From contig OX345650.1 of assembly GCA_947044365.1 (NCBI GenBank), positions 4,397,372 through 4,461,371 of the forward strand: 64,000 nucleotides of DNA, written 5' to 3'. The notes beneath the pieces were generated by a model. That model was not told where the DNA came from and did not search any database. It worked only from the letters and a program-made list of their open reading frames with translations. Both the position numbers and the translations under genes were made by a program. The number at the start of each line of letters is the position of its first letter. Position 1 is the first letter of the stretch. This document shows positions 54,101 to 62,028 of the stretch, one piece after another. The DNA comes from Petrosia ficiformis. Lineage: Eukaryota; Porifera; Demospongiae; Haplosclerida; Petrosiidae.

Positions 54101-57100
54101 TGTACCTATACATATACACATGTACTGTACAAGTACACCTACTGTACATGTGTACATGTACACATAGTCACGAACAATTGTACATACATGTACATGTACA
54201 TTTACACTGAAATGTACACATACATACTGTACAAGTACACATAGTCACATACAAATGTACATACATGTACACATAGTCACATACAAATGCACATACATGT
54301 ACATGTACATGTACATGTACACTGAAAAGTACACATACTCTACATGTACATATTGATCAAGGTTCGAATATGAACATACATGTACATGTACATGCATACA
54401 TGTATGAGACAACCATGTATATATGTTTGATAGATGTACATGTATATGTACATGTATGACTTTACATGTATATATAATTATACATGTACATGTACATTAA
54501 GCCTAAACGAGTACTTGTCAATAAATAAAAATTGAACAATTGAATATAGCAGCTGTTTCTATATACACATGTAGATAGGAAAACAATTACATTTTGTAGC
54601 CAGCAATATGACTATAGATGTAGTGTAGCTCAAACAGTTTGTGTTAATTATTTGAGAGAGACAGTCTTCTCAACTATCAACTACAATTCATGTACATGAA
54701 CACTAACCTTGTAATGCAAAAGCACTAAGAATGGCACCTGCTTCTGCTGGACAAGGCAATCTGCAAAGGAAAAACAAATCAATGAACCATTAACTACTAT
54801 AAATAGAAACCATACCTCACTATTACAGCTAAACTACATGTACCTAGATCATGTGATGTAATGTATGATGGAATGCAGTGAATGGTTTATAGTGAACTGA
54901 TTTTAAATGTGCCATATGTTCATGTATGCATGCATGCAATGCCATGCATGTACGTATGTATGTATGTACATGTATGTATGTATGTATGTATGTATGTATG
55001 TACAGTGTGTATGTATGTATGTACAGTGTGTACATGTGTATGTATGTATGTATGTATGTATGTATGTATGTATGTATGTATGTATGTATGTATGTATGTA
55101 TGTATGTATGTATGTATGTATGTATGAAGTTGAAAAGCATCTTTACAAGCATTATAGATTTTTATCCCTTCTTCTCTCTATTCTTCTCTCTTCTGCTTCC
55201 TCCCTCCTCTATATCCTTCCATTCTCTTACCACTCTCTCTCTTTCCATTCTTACCTGTTGTCTAAAATATCTTTCTTAATTTGTCGAAAGAACAAGTATC
55301 TAGTCAGTTCTTCTATAAGATTGACAGGATCCGAAGCATAATATTTGACACGAAACTCCAGCACCATGCTAGAAATACCAGCTAGAGAAAAACAGAAAAT
55401 ACTTATGTGTATACGTGGGTATGTATGTTTATGTATATGTGTGTGTATGCTTATGTGGGTATGTATGTTTGTGCGTGTGTGTGTGTATGTACTGTGTATG
55501 CATACATGTATGTGTATACGTGGGTATGTATGTTTGTGTGCATGCATATGTGTATACATGGTGTATGTTTGTGTGTGAGTGTGTGTGAGTGTGTGTGTGT
55601 GTATGCATATGTGTATACATGGGTGTATGTTTGTGTGTGAGTGTGTGTGAGTGTGTGTGTGTGTATGCATATGTGTATACATGGGTGTATGTTTGTGTGT
55701 GAGTGTGTGTGTGTGTGTGTGTATGCATATGTGTATACGTGGGTGTGCATATGTACGTACATATATCAGTGATACACTGATAAGACATTTCAGAAATATT
55801 CCAATAATTACATGTAAGCTAAGATGAGGAAATTCAGTTACAAATTTAATACAGGGAAATTCAGGAAGCACCACAGGCAGTACTAATGATAAACAACAGG
55901 TACTTTGTGGTTTTACTGCCTGCTGTAATAAACGACTCCAGCTACGATTAGTCTTCAATGAGTTTCTATGTCCATTTAGACAAAACAGTTGGAGTTAGAT
56001 CTTAGATTTCCAGAATTATCCTCCTGACAAAATTTCCCCACCTTACCTTACTTTAGATATACGTATGCAGCTAACAGATCTGATATTATATCCACATCAG
56101 TGTGTTTGATAAGCTCATATGGCACACCATTGGCCCAAAGAGCTTCTTATTTGGCACTGCACAGCTCTCTCTTTGGGCCAGATGGGGCAGTGAATTATGA
56201 TTATAGTGTCACTAACACCATTAACTCTTTGTTAATTAGGTCAAAATGTATTCCCAATGGCGTACACACAAACCATTGTTGAGCCAATTTGGCTCGGGCT
56301 TCAAAAGTTATCAAAATCTCTCAATGATAATTAGCATATTATGACAATCATAAAAGTGATTATAATCACATATTTTTAGTACACTTATTACAATATCAGT
56401 TTACATATTAACCGATTCCTATACTGAACTTCCATCCTTTTTGTTAGTAAACATATAAATTATTCCATAAAAAGGATGTGATGTTATTCACAAAACATTT
56501 TTAGGAAGTGAGGTTGGGCGATATTGAAAATTAAGTTTTGCGATTATTGCCTAAGGTGACTTACAGTATTGCAACTACTCGTTGATCAAGCAGTAGATTA
56601 CTTATAAAACGAGCTACAATGTACCAATGTTGGTAGTTTTTCCAAATTTTTGTGAGCACACAGACAGACATACAATATGATTACCATAATCTTCCACCTA
56701 CTCTTCGCGGCGAGGGTGATAACTAAGTTTTAAATGCTCGTGAGCAACTAATATCAATTATAAACTGTACAGTGATAATAATAATATCACATTGAATAAA
56801 CACTAACACATCATTAACATATCTTTACACATCGTTTACTAATACTACAGTAATTAGTACAACAATTAGTACTATATATAATTATAATTATCATAGCTGA
56901 GTAGCTAATTATACACATGTGTTAAAAGGGTTTTAGTTGAACTGCCATTATTGGATTTGCAGTAGACTTGTAATTTAGTTAACTGAAACACACATAAAAT
57001 ATAACACGCACTGGTAATAGTGTCCAAACCGTACACAAAACAAACTCAATACGCATGTTATGATTGGATGCATGGAAGAAAATTGACTCAGTGCTCTAGA

Positions 57101-60100
57101 TCTACATTAAAGACTACAAGCATGATATGATGATATGATGATATGATGGATACAATACTTGGGGCAAGAGATGATGGGTATGATACTAGAGTGATGGGTA
57201 TGAGACTAGAGTGATAAGATGATGGGTATGAGACTAGAGTGATAAGATGATGGGTATGAGACTAGAGTGATATGATGATGGGTATGAGACTAGAGTGATA
57301 AGATGATGGGTATGAGACTACAGACTCAGTCTCATATCTATCATCATATCTGACTCTAATCTCATACCTATCATATATGCCTCTAGTCTCATACCCATCA
57401 TCATATCATGCTCATGATATGATGATGGGTATGAACTCATGTTATGATATTATGATGGGTATGAGTCTAGAGGTATGATATGATGAATATCACTGGAAAC
57501 ATGATAAGAGTGATAAGATAAGATTCCTTTTCAATATAAATAATAATTATTATGTCCTCCTATTACATGAATAATCCCCTACAGTAATGACATTCATGTA
57601 CATGTGTATGTACATGTACATGATACATGTACATGTACATATATATATACACATATAAATTATATATTCATAGTATAAACAATTATGAATAATGAATACA
57701 TATACATGTGCATTAAAGTTTAGTCTGTATTTAACCAATACAAAGGAAAGAAATGATGTCACCTTGCTTAATTGAAGCTAGGAAACTCAAACAGAAATCA
57801 TATATATAGTGATGTGAGTTGTGTATAATACACCTAAACGTACATGTACATGTACATGTACATGTACATGTAGAATGAAGTACATGTACATGCAGAATTA
57901 AGTACATTAACATGTAGAATGAAGTACATTAACATGTAGAATGAAGTACTTGTACATGCAGAATTAAGTACATTAACATGTAAAATGAAGTACATTAACA
58001 TGTAGAATGAAGTACATGTACAGTGTACATGTACATGTAGAAAGAAGTACATGTACATGTAGAATTAAGTACATTAACATGTAAAATGAAGTACATTAAC
58101 ATGTAGAATGAAGTACATGTACAGTGTACGTACATGTACATGTAGAATGAAGTACATGTACATGTAGAATTAAGTACATTAACATGTAAAATGAAGTACA
58201 TTAACATGTAGAATGAAGTACAAAAATTAAGTACATAAACATGTAAAATAAAGTACATATGTACTTGTAAATGAAGTACATGTACTGTACATGTACAGTA
58301 CATGTACATGTACTGTACATGTACATGTAATTGTCGAATGCATACAAGAACTAAGTTGCTAAGTGGAGTATTGGAATTTACACCAACAATAGCACAACTA
58401 ATTAAATGAATAGTTAATCTAAAACAGAATACTAACAATGAGACCACATGAGTACACACACATACATACGTGTGCAAACACGCATACATATACATGTACA
58501 TTATATATAATATATATATATACTGTATATATATGCACACACGTGTATTATATTTTATATACAATTTATGTACACATCACATTAACCAATACAGAGGCCA
58601 GAATGAAATTAAAGTCAGCTGAATTCGAAGTATAAATATCCACATGACACCCATAATTGTGTTAGTATATACATACTGTACATACCTCGGAACTGCTTTT
58701 TCAATGGTTTCTCTGAATCCAACCATTTCTATAAATAGATGAATGATAGGATAGATAGATAGATGAAGGATAGGATAGATAGATAGATGAAGGATAGGAT
58801 AGATAGATGAAGGATAAGATAGATAGATGAGAAAAATATGAAGAATGAGATAATAGAGATTGGAAGAGAAAGAAAGGGAAATAGTCGAGAGAAGGTAGGA
58901 AGGTGAGAGAAAGAAGACAAGAAGAAATAGTGAACATACATGTACATTAGTATACAGCTTAGTTTAGTTGATGAAGACATACATGTAATTAACATACATG
59001 TAAATGTATATGTACAGTATATACATGTACATGTACATGTATATACAGTTACCAACTAAACTAATTGACAGTGGATGTATAATAATAACACATACATAAT
59101 AACATGTTCATGTATATACAGTATATACATGTACATGTACATGTATATACAGTTACCAACTAAACTAATTGTAATAATAACACATACAACATGATAATAA
59201 TAACATGTACATGTATATACAGTATATATATGTACATGTATATACTGTATATACATGTACATGTATATACTGTATATACATGGACATGTACATGTATATA
59301 CATGGACATGTACATGTATATACAGTATATACATGTACATGGACATGTACATGTATATACATGTACATGTGTTACCACCAAAACTAATTGACAGTGGATG
59401 TAACAACATGAAAATAACAACATGTCTATGTAATGAGATCAGCAATCATATAAAAGGCGAGAATAATTTATAATCTAGAAAGGGTTTAAATAACATATAC
59501 TATGATACATTATGAGGAGGTGTAGATGCATTATATACACCTAACTACAACTCAGTTACTTACTATGGTAACATAGTATTATATACATTATATTAATTAA
59601 CCTATGTGGAAACAAATCTTAGGGATGCACCTGTGGGCCATAAACAAATGAGTTACCAGATGACAAAAGGTCTATGGAGAATCAACACATAGATAGTCGT
59701 TTATCCTCATGAGGCACAAATGCATTGCCTTAGATTGTAAACTAAACATAATTATATTTATACAATATACTGCAGTTATACAATCTATCGACCTCCATGC
59801 TAGTAATAACTCTAAGCAGGATGGACGAGTTTTGTAAACCAGTACTCAGAACACGCCACATGTGGGCATATCACATACACGCACATATCATCTATTGTAC
59901 TAACTGACTCACCATTAGTCCACCATCACTAAATGCTAGCCCAAAATAGTCTTTCTCTATAATATCACAATGAGTCAATACATTGTCCAGAAGAGTACTC
60001 CCCAAACTATATTTCTAGGAAAGAAATGTATAATATATTAAGCAATTCAGTATTAATCTCATATACATGACTAGAGGGTTGCTAATATACTCTCTGGGCA

Positions 60101-61327
60101 TTAATGAACATGTGTTCTGATTATAGTATAACAAGAACAAGGCTATAGTACTATCAATATACTATGGGAATTAAATGGAGGCTATACAGACCCTAATTAT
60201 TGTTGTTTTAGTATGACAGTAATGACCACTTATAGTTGTAGTTGAATATAACAACAATATTTCTAATACATATATTATCAATCTACTATGGGAATTGACA
60301 GGAACAGGCCATAGCATTCCTAATGCGTACATCAATCTACTGTGGGAATTAACATGAACAGACCATAGTATTCTTAATGTACAGTAGATATTAACAGGAA
60401 CAGGCAATAGCATTCCTAATGCATACATCAATCTACAGTAGAGGAACAGGCCACAGCATTCCTAATGCATACATCAATCTACAGTAGAGAAACCGGCCAT
60501 AGCATTCCTAATGCATACATCAATCTACAGTAGAGGAACCGGCCATAGCATTCCTAATGCATACATCAATCTACAGTAGAGGAACCGGCCATAGCATTCC
60601 TAATGCATACATCAATCTACAGTAGAGGAACCGGCCATAGCATTCCTAATGCATACATCAATCTACAGTAGAGGAACCGGCCATAGCATTCCTAATGCAT
60701 ACATCAATCTACAGTAGAGAAACCGGCCATAGCATTCCTAATGCATACATCAATCTACAGTAGAGGAACCGGCCATAGCATTCCTAATGCATACATCAAT
60801 CTACAGTAGAGAAACCGGCCATAGCATTCCTAATGTATACATCAATCTACAGTAGAGGAACCGGCCATAGCATTCCTAATGTGTACATCAATCTACAGTA
60901 GAGGAACAGGCCATAGCATTCCTAATGCATACATCAATCTACAGTAGAGGAACAGGCAATAGCATTCCTAATGCATACATCAATCTACAGTAGAGGAACA
61001 GATGGAATACACAAACAGTAACAGCCCATAATGTGTATATTAACTAGATTACTAATATTTACTGCAAGAATTGTGCTTACATCTTCAATTACCACATCAA
61101 CACATAAAGTACATAACAACATAATTACATAGCATATTATGATTGACGTAACCATGGTAATTTCCAGGAGATATAATACATTATAATTACATGTAATATG
61201 ATTATTATACACGATTTCTTTTGAGGACACTAAAATTCACTTGACAAGATATGTAGGAATCTATGTGCATATATATATCCATAATTTATGTATATATATA
61301 TATATTTATTTATTTATATATTATTAT

Positions 61328-61363
<36 letters not shown>

Positions 61364-61879
61364 CATGCTACCATGGCAACCGTTTGATGTGGTTAGGTCT
61401 TATATTTTTGTATATAGACCTGTGAATCTTTAATCTATCAGCATACAATATATTGTATATAGTACACTTACAGTTCTTATATAAAACAATATAAAACCTT
61501 GGTTTAGTGTCCTCGGATGTGATATAGCCCTCGCAGGCTCGGGCTATATCACATCCTTGGACACTAAACCTCGGGTCTATATTTTTGTATATAAGACCTG
61601 TAAGTGTACTATATATATTACATATATATAATATATATATATATATATAATTATTATATAATGACACTGGTCAATTCACACATACAAAATACTAACATTC
61701 ATTTCACAAGTGAAACTGGACTCGTCTAAAAGAGTAATGTGGCATTGAATCAACCCAGATGGCATTCTCGCTGTACCCTCAGACAAAGCCTGAGAAGTTC
61801 GCTTCTTCTCTGATCCTGTAGAAGATAAATTGTATGTGCCTCTTCTTCTTACACTACCTATACGCTTTAGAAACGACAT
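31001..61879 (-). CDS. PTPN3/PTPN4: FERM-PDZ-tyrosine phosphatase (PTPN3/PTPN4 type), 30 exons, 912 aa
   Basis: I assembled this from splice sites. Exons, 5' to 3' on minus: 61697-61879, 59913-60014, 58686-58728, 55255-55381, 54708-54760, 53950-54023, 53200-53423, 52785-52848, 52321-52487, 52195-52263, 51701-51781, 51164-51283, 49377-49415, 49053-49152, 48399-48458, 48245-48279, 47354-47453, 46759-46845, 45467-45634, 44656-44691, 43586-43676, 43453-43517, 43082-43165, 42947-43009, 41686-41814, 41054-41108, 40702-40795, 36724-36859, 34820-34865, 31001-31044. All introns are GT-AG, every phase joins, and the lengths sum to 913 codons including the stop. The order is FERM (about 40-345), FERM-adjacent region, linker, PDZ (about 505-605), PTP (about 640-905). 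In the known family these are cortical phosphatases that regulate receptors and junctions. The start at 61879 matches the family N-terminus; an in-frame ATG at 61915 precedes it. The family call is firm; PTPN3 versus PTPN4 is not resolved. Confidence 0.93.
31103..31510 (+). repeat. hAT MITE fragment followed by dispersed repeat with three 69-bp units
   Basis: 31103-31156 is a MITE end (CAGAGTTTTTGATAAG). Next comes a dispersed segment also at 41950-42200 and 27700-27840. The unit TTACAATATAATCATGTATT..ACATTAAACTATACAC is repeated three times. Related units recur at 51915-52165. Confidence 0.65.
32380..34370. mobile_element. Three copies of a palindromic repeat with TTGCACAC arms
   Basis: Copies lie at about 32380-32760, 33670-34000 and 34000-34370. 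Each has AACACACTTTAC.GTGATTA, CACACAATGCACTGTCAAGT, GGTGAGCAAAGTGTGCAATA and a short TTATTGCAC hairpin. A minisatellite of about 43 bp (CTCACATGACATT) lies at 33540-33670. A short minus-strand ORF here is repeat-derived. Confidence 0.65.
34876..35002. repeat. (GA)n-rich tract upstream of a PTPN exon
   Basis: It reads as a pyrimidine run on the minus strand, 11 bp or more before the acceptor of exon 34820-34865. Confidence 0.85.
35462..36222. repeat. (CA)n and (GT)n microsatellites in a PTPN intron
   Basis: CACA-rich from 35462 to 35830 and GTGT-rich from 35970 to 36222; these are opposite orientations of the same motif. Between and beyond them lies nothing recognisable. At 36224-36475 a small element begins TTAGTGATGTGCTGATAA and ends ATCAGTACATCACTA. 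Confidence 0.85.
37546..38035. mobile_element. Inverted-repeat element with AGTGATGGGCGATACC ends
   Basis: The left end AGTGATGGGCGATACC is mirrored by GGTATCGCCCATCACT at the right. Both arms carry extra GTACTCGGTATCG words. The interior is non-coding. It resembles non-autonomous hAT elements, but no target duplication was established. Confidence 0.6.
38250..38640. repeat. Two tandem copies of a unit of about 190 bp
   Basis: CATAAAAAATGTTGTTGCTATGG and CACAACACAATAATTATGAA recur in order in both copies. A relative of the first part lies at 170-185. Confidence 0.6.
38700..39030. repeat. 90-bp tandem repeat, about 3.5 copies
   Basis: The word GTAGTGTAGTCATGTACATG recurs with 90-bp spacing; the copies are almost identical. 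Confidence 0.85.
40186..40610. repeat. 55-bp tandem repeat, about eight copies
   Basis: The unit starts GAACCATATGACTGGCTTCC, at 40186, 40241 and 40296 and onward. Only one or two bases differ between copies. Confidence 0.9.
40799..41018. repeat. (GA)n microsatellite acting as pyrimidine tract
   Basis: On minus this is (TC)n running into TTTCCCTTCCAG, the acceptor of PTPN exon 40702-40795. Confidence 0.9.
41246..41425 (-). mobile_element. tRNA-derived SINE, copy 1, with (CTTT)n tail
   Basis: On minus, a B-box GGGTTCGAATCCC is followed by ACCTGAGGCAAC, a short AT-rich body, GCCTCAGGTG and a CTTT run. The same order occurs at 48027-48190. The A-box end is degraded. Confidence 0.6.
42360..42601. 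mobile_element. MITE with TTTAGTTAACTA-type sequence, copy 3
   Basis: It is in reverse orientation to copy 2 and ends AACTAAAATAACACT. It lies in a PTPN intron. Confidence 0.55.
43171..43350. repeat. (GA)n microsatellite upstream of a PTPN exon
   Basis: It is a pyrimidine tract on minus before the acceptor CTATCTCTCTAG of exon 43082-43165. Confidence 0.9.
43680..44230. repeat. GTACAT-palindrome-rich stretch with three copies of a 58-bp unit
   Basis: The unit AATGTACAGATACATGTACA is repeated at 43730-43925, then scattered TACATGTACATG words follow. Confidence 0.7.
44280..44650. repeat. (GGAT)n/(CATC)n microsatellites
   Basis: Two orientations of the same tetranucleotide, just downstream of the donor of exon 44656-44691. 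Confidence 0.85.
44782..44997 (+). mobile_element. hAT-type MITE copy
   Basis: The ends are CAGTGGTTTTGATAAG and TATCAAAAACTCTG. The flanks ATGTACTG and ATGCACTA are a plausible worn 8-bp duplication. Confidence 0.75.
45720..46422. mobile_element. TIR element with three internal 82-bp repeats
   Basis: The terminal 18-bp repeats TAGCCTCATACCCAGGCT and AGCCTGGGTATGAGGCTA are perfect. Inside, an 82-bp unit starting ACTTTTAATTTCTCACATTT occurs at 46001, 46083 and 46165. A solitary end-like sequence lies at 16104-16121. Confidence 0.7.
46985..47085. mobile_element. Hairpin element with arms of about 43 bp
   Basis: The left arm TGCTATATCAGATTTATAAA is mirrored at the right around a GCCCGAGGGC core. 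It is followed at 47195-47265 by repeats of GTGCTATATCTGACC. An (AT)n run precedes it at 46926-46972. Confidence 0.7.
47521..47569. repeat. Near-perfect palindrome with 19-bp arms
   Basis: ATACTCAGGAGCTTATGAG is mirrored exactly around TGCCGCTGCG. It lies between two copies of ATCAATCTTGAT-type sequence in a PTPN intron. Confidence 0.75.
47635..47860 (+). mobile_element. hAT-type MITE copy with worn target duplication
   Basis: The ends match the family. The flanks ATATATGT and ATATCTGT agree at seven of eight positions. Confidence 0.78.
48027..48190 (-). mobile_element. tRNA-derived SINE, copy 2, with tRNA-like head and (CTTT)n tail
   Basis: The 72-nt head at 48099-48170 folds as a tRNA: acceptor GCCTAAG/CTGAGGC with one mismatch, D-arm GCTC/GAGC, and T-arm with TTCGAAT. 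The anticodon stem is imperfect and the loop would read GGA without the long variable arm that a Ser tRNA needs. The body and tail match the copy at 41246. Confidence 0.65.
48612..48787 (-). mobile_element. Inverted-repeat element enclosing a tRNA-like sequence
   Basis: The 21-bp arms, AGCAATGAAGTCCACAGAAA and inverse, are perfect (48612-48632, 48767-48787). Inside, on minus, are an A-box-like GTGTAGTGGTTAGAGC (about 48713-48728) and a B-box-like GGTTCAAGTTC (48677-48687). Confidence 0.6.
48826..48955. mobile_element. Small TIR element
   Basis: TGATGTCCAAGATTGCCATC at the left is mirrored as GATGGCAATGTTGGACATCA at the right. The interior is non-coding. Confidence 0.6.
49485..49717. repeat. 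24-bp minisatellite, about nine copies
   Basis: The unit ATATGGTACTACACTATCTA plus GTAT is almost invariant. The period is a multiple of three, giving a spurious ORF. Confidence 0.9.
50640..50940. mobile_element. MITE with TTTAGTTAACTA-type sequence, copies 4 and 5
   Basis: This copy has the same internal words as copy 2. A shorter relative at 49777-49950 lies in the same PTPN intron, with AT-rich debris between them. Confidence 0.5.
51000..51136. repeat. (GATA)n/(GATG)n microsatellite after a PTPN donor
   Basis: It lies about 25 bp beyond the donor of exon 51164-51283 on minus. Confidence 0.9.
53440..53775. repeat. (GGAT)n/(GGGT)n microsatellite upstream of a PTPN exon
   Basis: It is pyrimidine-rich on minus and leads to TTTACACACAG, the acceptor of the large FERM exon 53200-53423. 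Confidence 0.9.
53880..54530. repeat. GTACATGTAC-rich stretch flanking a FERM exon
   Basis: Palindromic TACATGTA words recur on both sides of exon 53950-54023. No other feature is seen. Confidence 0.7.
54945..55758. repeat. (TATG)n and (TG)n microsatellites around FERM exon 4
   Basis: TATG units from 54945 to 55127, and TG-rich units with three copies of a GTGTATACATGGGTGTATG unit from 55405 to 55758. Exon 55255-55381 lies between them. Confidence 0.88.
56098..56321 (+). mobile_element. hAT-type MITE copy, worn right end
   Basis: It matches from CAGTGTGTTTGATAAGCTC through CTTCAAAAGTTATCAAAATC. The last bases are diverged. Confidence 0.72.
57125..57490. repeat. GATGATGGGTATGAG minisatellite with inverted second half
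   Basis: Units of AAGATGATGGGTATGAGACT and AGAGTGAT run to 57320, followed by inverse CATCATAT/CTCATACC units and then direct units again. Confidence 0.75.
57840..58330. repeat. GTACATTAACATGTA minisatellite
   Basis: Alternating AACATGTAGAATGAAGTACA and GTACATGTACATG units. ORFs here are artefacts. Confidence 0.8.
58733..58900. repeat. (GATA)n and GA-rich tract upstream of PTPN exon 3
   Basis: It reads TATC/TC-rich on minus, leading to ATCTATTTATAG, the acceptor of exon 58686-58728. Confidence 0.85.
58975..59400. repeat. Palindromic TATATACATGTACATG repeats
   Basis: Three related blocks, each containing ACATGTATATACAGTATATA. Two are preceded by AGTTACCAACTAAACTAATT. Confidence 0.75.
60300..61010. 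repeat. 46-bp minisatellite, about 14 copies
   Basis: The unit contains CCGGCCATAGCATTCCTAAT and GCATACATCAATCTACAGTA. The period is 46 bp, with small variants at both ends. It lies in the large first PTPN intron. Confidence 0.9.
61270..61650. mobile_element. AT-rich hairpin element in PTPN intron 1
   Basis: TAGTGTCCTCGGATGTGATA and the inverse arm ATATCACATCCTTGGACACT surround TCGCAGGCTC. Outer arms CACTTACAG and CTGTAAGTG lie at 61467 and 61601, with (AT)n on both sides. The GC-rich core resembles that of the hairpin at 46985. Confidence 0.65.
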
Positions 61880-62028
61880 TATGGCTGTTTCCTCACAAAT
61901 TACTACAAAAGACAAATCTTACAACACGTTTCTTATAAAAGAGTACATTCCTATTTAATCAACACTAAATCTACAATAATTAATTAATAAAGATACACCC
62001 ATTAATTACAATCCCTAGGCCCTTTCCT
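61880..62028 (-). promoter_or_regulatory. Compact 149-bp gap between CobW stop and PTPN start, with acceptor-like site
   Basis: The gap must hold the 3' end of the CobW transcript and the 5' end of the PTPN transcript, both on minus. An ATTAAA lies at 61954-61959 in minus orientation. A strong 3' splice-site-like sequence (ATTTGTCTTTTGTAG, cut before 61902) lies 23 nt upstream of the PTPN ATG. Its use would remove the upstream in-frame ATG at 61915. Confidence 0.5.

Larger units (their letters stand above)
52195..61879 (-). other. FERM and FERM-adjacent exons of the PTPN3/4-type gene
   Basis: Exons 1-10 encode residues 1-369. Lobe F1 is recognised by [12 protein letters not shown] and [13 protein letters not shown]. 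The F1/F2 join carries [13 protein letters not shown] and LEFRVKYY. F2 carries [19 protein letters not shown] and [19 protein letters not shown]3 carries [20 protein letters not shown] and [16 protein letters not shown]. Exon 9 holds the FERM-adjacent region, [20 protein letters not shown], where FERM proteins of this kind are usually regulated by phosphorylation. Everything expected of a complete three-lobed FERM domain is present. Exons of 43, 53 and 64 nt recur with the same phases in the neighbouring FERM gene. Confidence 0.92.

Noticed and set aside
56100..56282. 60-codon plus-strand ORF (also seen at 44760-44957 and 24321-24512)
   Set aside because: It is the translation of the hAT-type MITE. 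The same frame recurs in other copies with stops and shifts, so it is not a gene.
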